The notes beneath the pieces are model-generated. The model did no database searches. It was not told the DNA's origin and worked only from the letters and a program-made list of their open reading frames with translations. Of a stretch of DNA of 64,000 nucleotides, positions 37,159-47,445 are shown piece after piece. A program made the position numbers and the translations under genes. The DNA comes from Pseudoalteromonas carrageenovora IAM 12662 (lineage in GTDB: Bacteria > Pseudomonadota > Gammaproteobacteria > Enterobacterales > Alteromonadaceae). Within the stretch, counting starts at the first letter, position 1, and every line of letters begins with the position of its first letter. The stretch lies in the NCBI RefSeq assembly GCF_900239935.1, contig NZ_LT965928.1:606945-670944 (forward strand), in the 5' to 3' direction.

Positions 37159-38330
37159 TTGCTTTTGCTGATTTAAAAGAAGCACTAACGCCTAAACCAT
37201 CAGCACAGCTTTATGATGTGCCTTTGCTTTATTGCATGTTAATGCTTATTGGGGTGGGTTTTGTAATGGTGACCAGCGCCTCAATGCCTACTGCAGATAG
37301 GCTGTTTGGTGATATTTACCATTTTACAATTCGACACGGTATTTTTTTAGCGTTGTCGTTTTGTTTATTTTGGATAACCACGTTAGTGCCTATGAGTTGG
37401 TGGAAAAAAGCCAACCCTTATTTATTGCTAATAGGTTTAGTGCTGCTACTTGTAGTGCTAATTGTTGGCCGTGAGGTAAATGGTTCAACGCGTTGGATAC
37501 CTGTAGGGCCTTTTAATATACAAGCATCTGAGCTAGCTAAGTTATTCTTTTTTAGTTATATAGCCGGTTATTTGGTACGTAAGCGAGAAGAAGTACAAGA
37601 AAATATTAAAGGTTTTGCAAAGCCAATAGCAGTGTTTGCTGTATACGCATTACTTATTTTATTACAGCCCGATTTAGGCACCGTGGTTGTTATGTTTGTT
37701 ACAACGGTAGGCCTTTTATTTTTAGCTGGCGCAAAGCTTTGGCAGTTTTTTGCATTAATTTTAACAGGCGTTGCGCTGGTTGTTGGCTTAATTGTTTTAG
37801 AGCCATATCGAATGGCACGTGTTGTTGGTTTTTTAGAGCCTTGGGATGATCCATTTGGTAAAGGCTATCAGTTAGTGCAGTCATTGATGGCATACAGTCA
37901 AGGTGATTGGTTTGGCCAAGGACTTGGAAATAGCGTACAAAAGTTACAGTACTTACCGGAGGCTCATACCGACTTTATTTTTGCTGTTATCGCTGAAGAA
38001 CTTGGTTTTGTAGGCGTACTAAGCATTTTAATGGTGTTAGGTACTTTGGTGTTTAGGGCTTTATTAATTGGCCAAACAGCACTTAAAAATGGTAAAGAAT
38101 ATGAGGGCTATTTAGCCTTAGCAATTGGCATTTGGTTTGCGTTTCAAACCATGGTTAATGTAGGTGCAAGTGCAGGAATATTACCCACAAAAGGGTTAAC
38201 ATTGCCGTTTATTTCGTATGGTGGCTCAAGCTTATTAATGATGACGATTGCCACTGGTATTTTATTGCGTGTTGATTTTGAAACTAAAATGGCAACCAAG
38301 CAAGCCACCTCACGTGGAGGTAAGCGATGA
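37155..38330 (+). CDS. ftsW: Septal peptidoglycan polymerase FtsW
   Basis: SEDS-family glycosyltransferase that polymerises lipid II at the septum with FtsI. It has 391 residues and about ten membrane spans. Conserved pieces are GREVNGSTRWIPVGPFNIQA, QPDLGTVVVMF, AHTDFIFAVIAEELGFVG, and LPFISYGGSSLLMMTIATG near the C-terminus. The ATG at 37155 has GGAAGGG upstream and overlaps murD by four bases; an ATG at 37134 lies inside murD and is less likely. Confidence 0.97.
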   Translation: MIAFADLKEALTPKPSAQLYDVPLLYCMLMLIGVGFVMVTSASMPTADRLFGDIYHFTIRHGIFLALSFCLFWITTLVPMSWWKKANPYLLLIGLVLLLVVLIVGREVNGSTRWIPVGPFNIQASELAKLFFFSYIAGYLVRKREEVQENIKGFAKPIAVFAVYALLILLQPDLGTVVVMFVTTVGLLFLAGAKLWQFFALILTGVALVVGLIVLEPYRMARVVGFLEPWDDPFGKGYQLVQSLMAYSQGDWFGQGLGNSVQKLQYLPEAHTDFIFAVIAEELGFVGVLSILMVLGTLVFRALLIGQTALKNGKEYEGYLALAIGIWFAFQTMVNVGASAGILPTKGLTLPFISYGGSSLLMMTIATGILLRVDFETKMATKQATSRGGKR

Positions 38331-39403
38331 GTAAAAAATTAGTAGTAGTAGCAGGCGGAACTGGCGGGCATATATTTCCGGGTATTGCTGTAGCTGATTA
38401 TTTAAAAAACCAAGGTTGGGAAGTCAGCTGGATAGGCACACCCGATAGAATGGAAGCCGAGGTTGTGCCAAAGCACAATATTGAGATTGATTTTATTAAT
38501 GTAAAGGGCGTACGCGGTAATGGCTTAAAGCGTCTTATTAAAGCCCCATTCATGGTACTTAATGCAATATTGCAGGCGCGTAAGGTATTGAAATCTCAAC
38601 AACCTGATGTAGTACTTGCAATGGGTGGCTATGTAACCGGGCCAACCGGTATTGCGGCTAAAAGTTTGGGTATTCCACTGGTTATTCATGAGCAAAATGC
38701 GGTTGCTGGAATGAGTAATCGATGGTTGGCTAAATTTGCTAATAAAGTACTCGCCGCTTTTCCGAGTGCTTTTGATAAAGGCCAAGCTGAGCTTGTAGGT
38801 AATCCTGTTCGCCAAAGTGTGGCTGATGTGCCTAAGCGTGAAGTTTCAAACCCTATAAATGTACTCGTTGTAGGTGGTTCGTTAGGTGCTCAAGTACTTA
38901 ACCAGACCTTACCTGAAGCATTTAAAGTTATGGCAAACACATGTGATTTAAATGTGTGGCATCAAACGGGTAAAGGGCACTTAGAGAGCGTTAAAGCTGC
39001 TTATAAACTACATCAATTTACTGAGCAGCAAGTAAAGGTAGCACAATTTATTGATGATATGGATGCAGCCTATAGCTGGGCCGACATTGTTATTTGCCGA
39101 GCGGGTGCACTAACGGTAAGCGAAATTGCCGCAGCGGGTAAAATGGCAGTATTTGTACCATTTCCGCATGCCGTTGACGATCATCAAACTGCTAACGCAC
39201 AGTATTTAGTAATGGCTAATGGCGCTTTATTGATGCCACAAGGGCAATTTAATAAACAGTCTATTGTTGCGCTGTTGAGTCCTTATTTAGCACAACCAAA
39301 ATTAATTGATGAAATGGCTAATAATGCTAAAAAGCAAGCCATTTTAGATGCCACAGCAAGCGTAGCTGCGCACTGTGAGCAAGTAACAAATAAGAGAAAA
39401 TAA
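38327..39403 (+). CDS. murG: Lipid II synthase MurG (GlcNAc transferase)
   Basis: Peripheral inner-membrane glycosyltransferase that adds GlcNAc to lipid I. It has 358 residues. Motifs are VVAGGTGGHIFPGIAVADYL (N-terminal glycine-rich loop), HEQNAVAGMSNRWLA, VVGGSLGAQVLNQTLP, and RAGALTVSEIAAAGKMAVFV with PFPHAVDDHQTANA. It overlaps ftsW by ATGA. murC begins directly after its stop. Confidence 0.98.
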   Translation: MSKKLVVVAGGTGGHIFPGIAVADYLKNQGWEVSWIGTPDRMEAEVVPKHNIEIDFINVKGVRGNGLKRLIKAPFMVLNAILQARKVLKSQQPDVVLAMGGYVTGPTGIAAKSLGIPLVIHEQNAVAGMSNRWLAKFANKVLAAFPSAFDKGQAELVGNPVRQSVADVPKREVSNPINVLVVGGSLGAQVLNQTLPEAFKVMANTCDLNVWHQTGKGHLESVKAAYKLHQFTEQQVKVAQFIDDMDAAYSWADIVICRAGALTVSEIAAAGKMAVFVPFPHAVDDHQTANAQYLVMANGALLMPQGQFNKQSIVALLSPYLAQPKLIDEMANNAKKQAILDATASVAAHCEQVTNKRK

Positions 39404-40855
39404 GTGAAAGAAACGTCATTACAAGAAAAATATTCACGACCAGCGATGCGTCGAATAGACACCATACATTTTATAGGTATTGGTGGCGCTGGTATGGGCG
39501 GTATTGCAGAAGTACTTGCTTTTGAAGGTTATCGTATTACAGGGTCTGATATTGCGCACAGTGCAATGACAGAGCGCTTGATAAAAGCCGGTGCAGAAGT
39601 CTTTATTGGCCATCACGAAAATAACGTAAAAGATGCAAACGTAGTGGTTGTTTCAAGCGCAATAGATGAAACAAACCCGGAAATTATAGCTGCAAAAGCG
39701 GCGCGTATACCAGTAGTTCGCCGTGCAGAAATGCTTGCCGAGTTAATGCGTTTTCGCCATGGTATTGCTATTGCGGGTACTCACGGCAAAACAACTACAA
39801 CGAGTTTAATTGCCAGTATTTATGCCCAAGCAGGGCTTGATCCTACCTTTATTATTGGTGGTTTATTAAATAGTGCAGGTAGTAATGCAAAGGTTGGTAA
39901 AAGCGACTTTTTAATTGCAGAAGCAGATGAAAGTGATGCGTCGTTTTTACATTTACAGCCTATGGTGTCGGTGATCACTAATATTGAAGAAGATCACATG
40001 GATACCTACGGCGGTAGTCTTGAGAAAATGAAAGACACCTATGTAGATTTTATCCATAACCTACCGTTTTATGGCTTAGCTGTCGTGTGCATTGACTCAG
40101 AAGTTGCCAGCGAGCTAATCCCACGTTTTGCTCGCCCTGTAATTACCTATGGCGAAGCACGCGATGCCGATTATCGCATGAGCGACTTTAGTCAATCTGC
40201 CAATACGTGTACGTTTACCGTAACAAGTAAAAATGGCGATAGCTTAACTGCTACGCTTAATATGCCTGGTAAGCACAATGCATTAAATGCAACTGCTGCA
40301 ATTGCTGTAGCTAAAGATCAAAACATTGCTAATTATGCGATTTTAGAAGCACTGCAAAAGTTTGAAGGAATTGGCCGTCGTTTTCAGCATTACGGTGAGT
40401 TTGAGAACGAGCGCGGTAATGTAATGCTTGTTGATGATTATGGTCATCATCCGTCGGAAGTAGCGGCTACTATAGCGGCTGTTCGTGAAGGGTGGCCAGA
40501 TAAGCGCTTGGTAATGGTTTATCAACCACATAGATTTAGCCGTACTCGTGACTTATACGAAGACTTTGTAAAAGTATTAGCCGATGTTGATCAATTACTT
40601 TTACTTGATGTGTATAGCGCCGGAGAAGACCCTATCGTAGGAGCAGATAGTAAAAGTCTGTGTCGTAGTTTACGTCAACGCGGCAAAGAGCCTCTGCACG
40701 TAGCTACCAATGCTGAACTTGCAGGTGTGCTAGCAGCAAACTTACAAAATAATGATTTAGTATTAACCCAAGGCGCTGGTAACATAGGTCAACTAGTTAA
40801 AACATTAGCTGCAACGGGTATGTCGATAGAAAAACTTAAACAGGGTGAAGTATGA
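39404..40855 (+). CDS. murC: UDP-MurNAc:L-alanine ligase MurC
   Basis: Cytoplasmic ligase, 483 residues, that adds the first stem-peptide residue. Motifs are [34 protein letters not shown] (ATP loop), [23 protein letters not shown] and [12 protein letters not shown]. The start is GTG at 39404, immediately after the murG stop. The 14 residues it adds before MRRIDTIHF match the extension seen in E. coli MurC. It overlaps ddlB by ATGA. Confidence 0.97.
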   Translation: MKETSLQEKYSRPAMRRIDTIHFIGIGGAGMGGIAEVLAFEGYRITGSDIAHSAMTERLIKAGAEVFIGHHENNVKDANVVVVSSAIDETNPEIIAAKAARIPVVRRAEMLAELMRFRHGIAIAGTHGKTTTTSLIASIYAQAGLDPTFIIGGLLNSAGSNAKVGKSDFLIAEADESDASFLHLQPMVSVITNIEEDHMDTYGGSLEKMKDTYVDFIHNLPFYGLAVVCIDSEVASELIPRFARPVITYGEARDADYRMSDFSQSANTCTFTVTSKNGDSLTATLNMPGKHNALNATAAIAVAKDQNIANYAILEALQKFEGIGRRFQHYGEFENERGNVMLVDDYGHHPSEVAATIAAVREGWPDKRLVMVYQPHRFSRTRDLYEDFVKVLADVDQLLLLDVYSAGEDPIVGADSKSLCRSLRQRGKEPLHVATNAELAGVLAANLQNNDLVLTQGAGNIGQLVKTLAATGMSIEKLKQGEV

Positions 40856-41772
40856 CTCAGGTAAATACACAATTTGGTAAAGTAGCGGTACTGCTAGGTG
40901 GAAACTCAGCAGAGCGTGAAGTGTCTTTACGATCGGGTCAGGCTGTTTTAAACGCGCTACAAAATAGTGGCGTAGATGCAATCGCATTCGACCCTCAAAA
41001 TCGCTCGTTGTGGGAATTAAAAGAATTAAGTGTAGATCGTGTTTTTATCGCTCTTCATGGCCGTGGTGGTGAAGATGGCACTGTGCAAGGTGCACTTGAG
41101 TTTATGAATCTACCTTACACAGGTAGTAATGTGCTTGGATCTGCACTGGCTATGGATAAAGTTCGTTGTAAGCACCTATTTAAATCTGCTGGTTTAAGTA
41201 CAGCACCTTATGCAGTAGTGGATGCTAAAAAAGGTTTTGATGCTAAAGCCATTATGGATGAGTTTAAAAAAGTAATGGTTAAGCCATCACATGAAGGCTC
41301 AAGCATTGGCATGGCACAAGCAAGTAGCGCACAAGAGCTAGAAGAAGCATTGGCCAATGCATTTAAGTTTGATAATCAGGTATTAGTCGAGCAGTGGATA
41401 ACAGGACGAGAATTTACCGTTACAGTGCTTGGAGATGAAGTACAACCCGTTATTGAGATGACCACACCTAACGGTTTTTACGATTACCAAGCTAAGTATC
41501 AATCAAATACAACGCAGTACCATTGCCCAGCGGATTTATCTGCGCAAGACACTCAATATTTGCAAACAATATCGCTTGATGCATTTGATTTAGTCGGTGC
41601 AAGTGGCTGGGGCCGAGTAGATGCTATGCAAGATGAGCAAGGTAATTTTTACTTACTAGAAGTAAATACAGTACCCGGGATGACTGAAAAATCGCTCGTG
41701 CCAATGGCAGCAAAAGCAAATGGGGCAACTTTTGAGCAATTAGTTGTTCGCATTTTAGAGCAAACGCTTTAA
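40852..41772 (+). CDS. ddlB: D-alanine-D-alanine ligase
   Basis: ATP-grasp enzyme that makes the D-Ala-D-Ala dipeptide used by MurF. It has 306 residues. Motifs are [61 protein letters not shown], and [16 protein letters not shown]. It lies between murC and ftsQ, as in other gammaproteobacterial dcw clusters, which supports the ddlB name. Confidence 0.98.
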   Translation: MTQVNTQFGKVAVLLGGNSAEREVSLRSGQAVLNALQNSGVDAIAFDPQNRSLWELKELSVDRVFIALHGRGGEDGTVQGALEFMNLPYTGSNVLGSALAMDKVRCKHLFKSAGLSTAPYAVVDAKKGFDAKAIMDEFKKVMVKPSHEGSSIGMAQASSAQELEEALANAFKFDNQVLVEQWITGREFTVTVLGDEVQPVIEMTTPNGFYDYQAKYQSNTTQYHCPADLSAQDTQYLQTISLDAFDLVGASGWGRVDAMQDEQGNFYLLEVNTVPGMTEKSLVPMAAKANGATFEQLVVRILEQTL

Positions 41773-41773
41773 T

Positions 41774-42550
41774 ATGCATCCCCTTTTAGAAAAAGCTCAA
41801 CAAATCAAGCTGAAACTAAATTGGTCGCTGATTTTTGGGGTGAGTTTTTTTCTGGTAGTAGTCATTGGCCTGGTGCAAATTACTACGGGTGTATCAGATT
41901 GGCTAGTAGAGAACAAAGATGCGCAAATAAAGCACTTAATTGTGCAAGGGCATCCAAAGTACACTGATGAAACAGCAATTATAAAAGCAATAAAAAAAGC
42001 AGACTTAAGTAGCTTTTTTGAATTAGATGTAAAGCATGTGCAGCAGCTTGTTCAAGATTTACCTTGGGTTGCTACTGTTTCAGTACGAAAACAATGGCCA
42101 GACACCATACAAGTATATGTTGTTGAACATGAAGCCGTAGCCCATTGGAATAGTGACTTATTGCTAAACCAAAGTGGCCAAGCGTTTCAAGCAAGTAGTG
42201 ATAAGTTACACGACTTACCACAATTATATGGCCCTGAAGGCAGCGAAGAAGAGGCATGGGTTGCGTTTAAGCAATTTGATGAAATGCTAAAGGTAAATAA
42301 CCTGACGCTTTCAAGTCTTGCCCTCTCTGAGCGGTTTTCGTGGCAGTTATGGTTAGATAACGGAATACGCTTAGATTTAGGGCGTAAAGATAAAGCCAAA
42401 CGCGTACAACGTTTTATAGATGTTTACCCGCGAATGGAACAACGTGCAGATGCACAAGTAGATACAATCGATTTACGGTATGATACCGGCCTTGCTGTGA
42501 GCTTTAAGCCACTGCAAGAAGAACAATTACAAAATAAGAGTAAGGCATGA
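41774..42550 (+). CDS. ftsQ: Cell division protein FtsQ
   Basis: Bitopic divisome protein, 258 residues, that docks FtsB and FtsL. A short cytoplasmic segment is followed by a span near 20-41 (WSLIFGVSFFLVVVIGLVQI). The POTRA domain follows (IKHLIVQGHPKYTDETAIIK, then FFELDVKHVQQLVQDLPWVA), with VSVRKQWPDTIQVYVVEHEA after it. It overlaps ftsA by ATGA. Confidence 0.96.
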   Translation: MHPLLEKAQQIKLKLNWSLIFGVSFFLVVVIGLVQITTGVSDWLVENKDAQIKHLIVQGHPKYTDETAIIKAIKKADLSSFFELDVKHVQQLVQDLPWVATVSVRKQWPDTIQVYVVEHEAVAHWNSDLLLNQSGQAFQASSDKLHDLPQLYGPEGSEEEAWVAFKQFDEMLKVNNLTLSSLALSERFSWQLWLDNGIRLDLGRKDKAKRVQRFIDVYPRMEQRADAQVDTIDLRYDTGLAVSFKPLQEEQLQNKSKA

Positions 42551-43779
42551 CTAAGTCAGCAGAAAGAAACCTCGTGATTGGATTAGACGTTGGTACCTCG
42601 AAAGTGGTTGCCACGGTAGGTGAAATCACCGCAGATAACAAGCTCAGCATTGTTGGTGTGGGCAGCCAAGTATCTCATGGTATGGATAAAGGCGGCGTTA
42701 ACGATTTAAACTTAGTGTCTGAGTCGATTCGCCGAGCTATTGATGAAGCCGAATTAATGGCTGATTGTCGAATTAGCTCAGTGTACTTGGGGATTTCTGG
42801 CAAACATATTCAGTGCCAAAACGAAAGCGGTGTAGTTGCAATCAATAACACCGAAGTGACAGATGAAGACATTGAAAACGTCATTCATATTGCGCGTTCA
42901 GTGCCTATTTCTGCAGAGCGAAAAATGCTACATGCATTACCGCAAGAGTACAGCATCGACATGCAAGAAGGGATTAAAAACCCACTAGGCATGAGCGGCG
43001 TGCGTATGGAAGCACGAGCACACATCATTACGTGTTCGAACGATATGGCTAAAAACATTGAAAAATGTGTTCAGCGCTGCGGATTAGAAGTAGATCAACT
43101 TATATTTACGGCACTGGCGTCGTGTTACTCAGTTTTAACTGATGACGAAAAAGAGCTAGGTGTAGCCGTACTTGATATTGGTGGTGGTACAATGGATATC
43201 ACCATTTATATTAATGGTGCTCAGCGTCATTCAGCTGTTATTCCAGTGGCTGGTAACCAAGTGACGGGGGATATTGCAAAAATATTTCGTACACCTATAT
43301 CACATGCAGAGTCACTCAAAGTACAATACGCATGTGCAAATAGCCAAATGGCCAGTAGTGAAGACACTATTGAAGTACCAAGCGTAGGTGGGCGACCTGC
43401 AAGATTAATGTCGCGTCATACGTTATCTGAGGTTGTTGAGCCTCGTTTTAGAGAATTATTTGAATTAGCGATGGAAGAAATTCGTCGTTCAGGCTTAGAA
43501 GACCAAATTGCCGCAGGCCTCGTTATCACGGGCGGGACTGCTAAAATGACTGGCGCTATGGAAGTGGCAGAAGACATCTTTCAAATGCCAGTAAGAATAG
43601 GCAAACCAATCGGGATGGTTGGTTTGACAGACTATGTAGATGATCCTTCGTACGCAACCGCTGTTGGTTTGTTACAATACGGGCGCACTATGCAATCGAT
43701 GAATGCACAAAAGTCGAAAGCAGAGGATAACAATAATTGGTGGAACCGCATTACTAAATGGTTCCAAGGCGAGTTTTAA
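42547..43779 (+). CDS. ftsA: Cell division protein FtsA
   Basis: Actin-like ATPase, 410 residues, that tethers FtsZ to the membrane. Motifs are VIGLDVGTSKVVATVGEI (phosphate 1), VAVLDIGGGTMDITIY (phosphate 2) and GLVITGGTAKMTGAMEVAED (adenosine). The SHIIT-like 1C region is present (RAHIITCSNDMAKNIEKC). The C-terminal amphipathic helix WWNRITKWFQGEF is the membrane anchor. ftsZ starts 22 bases later. Confidence 0.98.
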   Translation: MTKSAERNLVIGLDVGTSKVVATVGEITADNKLSIVGVGSQVSHGMDKGGVNDLNLVSESIRRAIDEAELMADCRISSVYLGISGKHIQCQNESGVVAINNTEVTDEDIENVIHIARSVPISAERKMLHALPQEYSIDMQEGIKNPLGMSGVRMEARAHIITCSNDMAKNIEKCVQRCGLEVDQLIFTALASCYSVLTDDEKELGVAVLDIGGGTMDITIYINGAQRHSAVIPVAGNQVTGDIAKIFRTPISHAESLKVQYACANSQMASSEDTIEVPSVGGRPARLMSRHTLSEVVEPRFRELFELAMEEIRRSGLEDQIAAGLVITGGTAKMTGAMEVAEDIFQMPVRIGKPIGMVGLTDYVDDPSYATAVGLLQYGRTMQSMNAQKSKAEDNNNWWNRITKWFQGEF

Positions 43780-43800
43780 TACTCAAGTCGGAGAGTAAAC

Positions 43801-45048
43801 ATGTTTGATATGATGGAACAGCACGGCGAAGAAGCCGTAATAAAGGTAATTGGCGTGGGCGGTGGCGGCGGTAACGCTGTTGAGCACATGGTAAAACAAC
43901 AAATTGAAGGCGTACGTTTTATTGCCGCTAATACGGATGCACAAGCATTACGTAATTCAGCAGCAGATATAACGGTACAGCTTGGCACGCAAATAACCTC
44001 TGGGTTAGGTGCGGGCGCAAACCCAGAAGTAGGCCGTCAATCGGCTGAAGAAGATGCAGAAACTATTCGTGCGAGCCTTGAAGGTGCCGATATGGTATTT
44101 ATTGCAGCGGGTATGGGCGGTGGTACGGGTACTGGTGCAGCACCAGTGGTTGCTAAAATCGCTAAAGAATTAGGTATTTTAACGGTTGCAGTAGTAACAC
44201 GTCCTTTTGATTTTGAAGGTAAAAAACGTGCCGCTGCGGCTGAACAAGGTATTAATGAATTGTCAGAAATTGTAGACTCACTTATTACAATTCCGAACAA
44301 TAAATTGCTTAAAGTTTTAGGAAAAGGGACTACACTTCTAGATGCCTTCGCTAAAGCTAATGACGTATTATTTGGCGCAGTACAAGGTATTGCCGAGCTG
44401 ATTACACGTTCTGGTTTAATTAATGTGGATTTCGCCGACGTACGTACAGTAATGTCAGCGATGGGTACTGCTATGATGGGTACTGCTTCTGCGTCTGGAC
44501 CTGATCGTGCACAAGAAGCTGCTGAAGCCGCAATCTCAAGCCCATTACTAGAAGACGTTGATTTAACTGGTGCTAAAGGTATCTTAGTTAATATTACCGC
44601 AGGTATGGACATTGCGATTGAAGAGTTTGAAATTGTTGGTAACCACGTTAAGGCGCTAGCGTCTGAAAATGCAACAGTTGTTGTTGGTGCGGTTATTGAC
44701 CCAGAAATGAGCGACGAGTTACGTGTAACGGTTGTTGCAACTGGTTTAGGCGGCGATCGTCGTCCACAATTTGGTATTGTTGATAACGGTATTAAAAAGG
44801 CATCAGGTTCTGATGTTACTGGTTCATCAAACCAAACAAGTAGTATGTACGTACCAAGCTTTGCAAGCCAAGGTACAAGCTCTGAAGAAAGCACTGCTAG
44901 CACGCAAGTAGAAACTAAAGAACAAACAGAATCTACTAGCTCAAGCAGTTCAACTAGCTCTTCAGCGCAAAATAGTAAAAAAGCGGATAAATCAGAAGGT
45001 GGTGATTATTTTGATATTCCTGCTTTTTTACGTAAACAGGCTGATTAA
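43801..45048 (+). CDS. ftsZ: Cell division tubulin homologue FtsZ
   Basis: GTPase that polymerises into the Z ring. It has 415 residues. The tubulin signature is [15 protein letters not shown], with [17 protein letters not shown] at the N-terminus and the T7 loop [11 protein letters not shown]. After about residue 320 comes a Ser/Thr-rich linker, here unusually serine-dense, and the C-terminal peptide [11 protein letters not shown] that binds FtsA and ZipA. A good GGAGAG site precedes the ATG. Confidence 0.99.
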   Translation: MFDMMEQHGEEAVIKVIGVGGGGGNAVEHMVKQQIEGVRFIAANTDAQALRNSAADITVQLGTQITSGLGAGANPEVGRQSAEEDAETIRASLEGADMVFIAAGMGGGTGTGAAPVVAKIAKELGILTVAVVTRPFDFEGKKRAAAAEQGINELSEIVDSLITIPNNKLLKVLGKGTTLLDAFAKANDVLFGAVQGIAELITRSGLINVDFADVRTVMSAMGTAMMGTASASGPDRAQEAAEAAISSPLLEDVDLTGAKGILVNITAGMDIAIEEFEIVGNHVKALASENATVVVGAVIDPEMSDELRVTVVATGLGGDRRPQFGIVDNGIKKASGSDVTGSSNQTSSMYVPSFASQGTSSEESTASTQVETKEQTESTSSSSSTSSSAQNSKKADKSEGGDYFDIPAFLRKQAD

Positions 45049-45085
45049 CATTTAATAATACTTTTGTTTGAAATATGTACAAATA

Positions 45086-45114
45086 TTGAAAGGCAAAAGG
45101 ATTTATGTTACACT
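45086..45114 (+). promoter_or_regulatory. lpxC: Promoter for lpxC
   Basis: TTGAAA at 45086-45091, a 17-base spacer, then TACACT at 45109-45114, in the ftsZ-lpxC gap. This would give lpxC its own transcript. Confidence 0.55.
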
Positions 45115-45154
45115 CCGCCGTCTAACTGTAACTGATTTTAAAGTGAGCGAACCT

Positions 45155-46066
45155 ATGATTAAACAGCGTACGATTGCACAAGTAGTCAAAGCCATAGGAA
45201 TTGGACTTCATAAAGGTGAGAAGGTCACAATAACTCTCCGACCTGCGAGCGCAAATACTGGGATTGTATTTCGTCGTGTCGACCTTGATCCGGTTGTTGA
45301 ATTTGAAACAACACCTGAAGCCGTTGGTGATACACAGCTATGTACCTGTTTAATTAACAAAGATGGCGTTCGCTTATCTACTACTGAGCACTTAATTGCA
45401 GCTGTTGCCGCAATGGGTATTGATAATCTAATTGTAGAATTAGATAGCTCAGAAGTGCCAATTATGGATGGTAGTGCATTACCATTTATATACTTGTTAC
45501 AAAAAGGCGGTATAGAAGAGCAAAATGTCGCGAAACGCTTTATTCGTATTAAAGAAAAAGTACGTATTGAAGAAGGTGATAAATGGGCTGAAGTAGAACC
45601 ATATGATGGTTTTCATATCGACTTTGAAATTGCTTTTGATCACCCGGCAATTAATGAAAGCCGCCAACGTGTTGGTTTAGACATTACGGCACAAAGCTTT
45701 ACTGAAGAAATTAGCCGCGCACGTACTTTTGGCTTTATGAAAGATATAGAATACATGCATGCTAACAACCTAGCACTAGGTGGTAGTATGGATAGCGCAG
45801 TAGTACTTGATGAGTTTAAAGTTTTAAACCCTAATGGTTTACGCTACAGCGATGAGTTTGTTAAGCATAAAATACTAGACTGTGTTGGTGACATGTTTAT
45901 GACAGGTCACAACCTTTTAGGTAAAGTAACGGCATTTAAATCGGGTCACGATTTAAACAACAAGTTACTTCGCAAAGTTATGGCTACAGAGTCAGCATGG
46001 GAGTGGGCAACATTTGAAACGCCTGTTACGATGCCTGCACCCGGCCTTGAGTTAGCGACTGCCTAA
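45155..46066 (+). CDS. lpxC: UDP-3-O-acyl-N-acetylglucosamine deacetylase LpxC
   Basis: Zinc enzyme of the committed step in lipid A synthesis. It has 303 residues (E. coli 305). It begins [20 protein letters not shown]. Zinc and catalytic residues lie in [14 protein letters not shown] (His), [13 protein letters not shown] (His and Asp) and [13 protein letters not shown] (His). The ATG at 45155 is the family start; frames reaching back to 45068 are rejected because they would cover the promoter. It is the last gene of the cluster. secM and secA do not follow, unlike in E. coli. Confidence 0.98.
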   Translation: MIKQRTIAQVVKAIGIGLHKGEKVTITLRPASANTGIVFRRVDLDPVVEFETTPEAVGDTQLCTCLINKDGVRLSTTEHLIAAVAAMGIDNLIVELDSSEVPIMDGSALPFIYLLQKGGIEEQNVAKRFIRIKEKVRIEEGDKWAEVEPYDGFHIDFEIAFDHPAINESRQRVGLDITAQSFTEEISRARTFGFMKDIEYMHANNLALGGSMDSAVVLDEFKVLNPNGLRYSDEFVKHKILDCVGDMFMTGHNLLGKVTAFKSGHDLNNKLLRKVMATESAWEWATFETPVTMPAPGLELATA

Positions 46067-46103
46067 CTTAGTATTTTAAAAATACACGCTCACAAACAGT
46101 TAT

Positions 46104-46135
46104 AAAAAATGACGCTTTATAGCGTCATTTTTTTT
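46104..46135. terminator. Bidirectional terminator between lpxC and yjjG
   Basis: AAAATGACGCT-TTAT-AGCGTCATTTT stem with A and T runs on either side, between convergent genes. Confidence 0.9.
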
Positions 46136-46148
46136 GCTTTTAATTTAA

Positions 46149-46823
46149 CTAAATTTTAAGAATGGACTGCAATTGATCTAAGGTAGTTATTGTGTAAGTG
46201 GGAGTTATCCCTTCAGGTAACTGCTCACCAGGGTGTTGCAACCAACAGGTATCAATACCAACATTATTACCGCCAAGTACGTCGCTTGAGGCAGTATCAC
46301 CCACCATTAAGATCTGGCTTTTATCAGGGTTACCCATAAGCTCAAATGTGTGCTCAAAAATAGCTTTATTAGGTTTTGCTATACCTACTAGCTCTGATAT
46401 TACCAACCACTCAAACATATTTTTTAAACCAGTGTGTTCTAAGCGCACGGTTTGTAGACGGGCAAATCCGTTAGTTATGATACCTAATTTAGCATGTGGC
46501 TTTAGTTTATTTAAAAGCTCTACGGCGCCAGGCAAAGGCTCGCAAATTTTCGCCATAGAATCTAAAAAAGCATCATTTAATTCTTTTGCTGGCACATTTA
46601 GTTTTTCAGACCACTCGTTAAAGCGGGTTACTTGTAAATAATCGGCACTAATAGTGCCATTTTGGTAATCAACCCATAGTTGCTTATTAGTTTTTTGATA
46701 GTGTACGTAGTCGTCTTTAGTAAATTGTATATCATATGCTTTAAACATACGGGTCATACCCGCGAGAATATCAAATCTAAATAATGTTTCGTCGGCATCA
46801 AACAGTACATAACTGTATTTCAT
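46149..46823 (-). CDS. yjjG: HAD-family pyrimidine 5'-nucleotidase YjjG
   Basis: A 224-residue haloacid-dehalogenase-type phosphatase. In E. coli YjjG removes phosphate from non-canonical pyrimidine nucleotides. Motif I is LFDADETLF, motif II GIITNGF, motif III lysine in IAKPNKAIF, and motif IV MVGDTASSDVLGG. The NGFARLQTVRLEHTGL segment is typical of YjjG. A good AGGAAG site precedes the ATG. yjjX lies 18 bases upstream in the same direction, so the two probably form a nucleotide-pool cleaning unit. Confidence 0.9.
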   Translation of the reverse strand: MKYSYVLFDADETLFRFDILAGMTRMFKAYDIQFTKDDYVHYQKTNKQLWVDYQNGTISADYLQVTRFNEWSEKLNVPAKELNDAFLDSMAKICEPLPGAVELLNKLKPHAKLGIITNGFARLQTVRLEHTGLKNMFEWLVISELVGIAKPNKAIFEHTFELMGNPDKSQILMVGDTASSDVLGGNNVGIDTCWLQHPGEQLPEGITPTYTITTLDQLQSILKI

Positions 46824-46841
46824 TAAACTTCCTAAATTAAT

Positions 46842-47381
46842 TCATTTGTTATACAAAGCAGGGTGTAAAAAAGGCGCCATTGCTAAAGTAAGTGCTTGAG
46901 TATAAGTACTTTCACGGGTTGCATGGTTATTAGTAAGAAGCCCAATAGCGCCGCCTTTTTGCTTAATATTTTGAGTATTAAAGGCTTTATCCATCACATC
47001 GCCAAGTTCTTCACCGTTTAATAGCGCGTTATACAAAACTTGAGGTAAAGGTAAATTGCTACTGCGTCCTACAGATTGCTCTGAGCCGTTATTAATTACC
47101 ACATAGGCAAAGGTTGCTGCACCGTAACTAAATTGCTCTGCACCGCCTTCCATTGCGCAGTAGTAGTGTGCTTTGTAGGTGTCTTTGCAAAAGGCTACCC
47201 TGTTTTGTGCACCAATGCGTGTTTGCTCTTCACCAATAGGCTGATCTGGCACATTAGATGGGGCATCAACACCTTGGCAATCAATTTCATGATCCGGGAA
47301 ATATATTGCAAAAATATGTTTAGCCGCGTTAATTTTTACCGGGTTTTTAGAACCCACTACAATTTTTAATGAGTACAACAC
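46842..47381 (-). CDS. yjjX: Inosine/xanthosine triphosphatase YjjX
   Basis: NTPase that removes deaminated purine triphosphates. It has 179 residues. Motifs are VVGSKNPVKINAA (phosphate loop), SNVPDQPIGEEQTRIGAQNR, AMEGGAEQF, and GAIGLLTNNHATRESTYTQA. The start seems to be GTG at 47381, with AGGGACATT upstream; the adjacent TTG is possible. It pairs with yjjG. Confidence 0.92.
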   Translation of the reverse strand: MLYSLKIVVGSKNPVKINAAKHIFAIYFPDHEIDCQGVDAPSNVPDQPIGEEQTRIGAQNRVAFCKDTYKAHYYCAMEGGAEQFSYGAATFAYVVINNGSEQSVGRSSNLPLPQVLYNALLNGEELGDVMDKAFNTQNIKQKGGAIGLLTNNHATRESTYTQALTLAMAPFLHPALYNK

Positions 47382-47445
47382 AATGTCCCTTATTGTTACT
47401 AAAAATCAGCAGTGTACGTGAGAGAGCTCAATCTTAGAAGAGGCG

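Noticed and set aside
44037..44903. 288-codon minus-strand frame opposite ftsZ
   Set aside because: Long antisense frames arise from the biased codons of a highly expressed gene; no start signal or family match.
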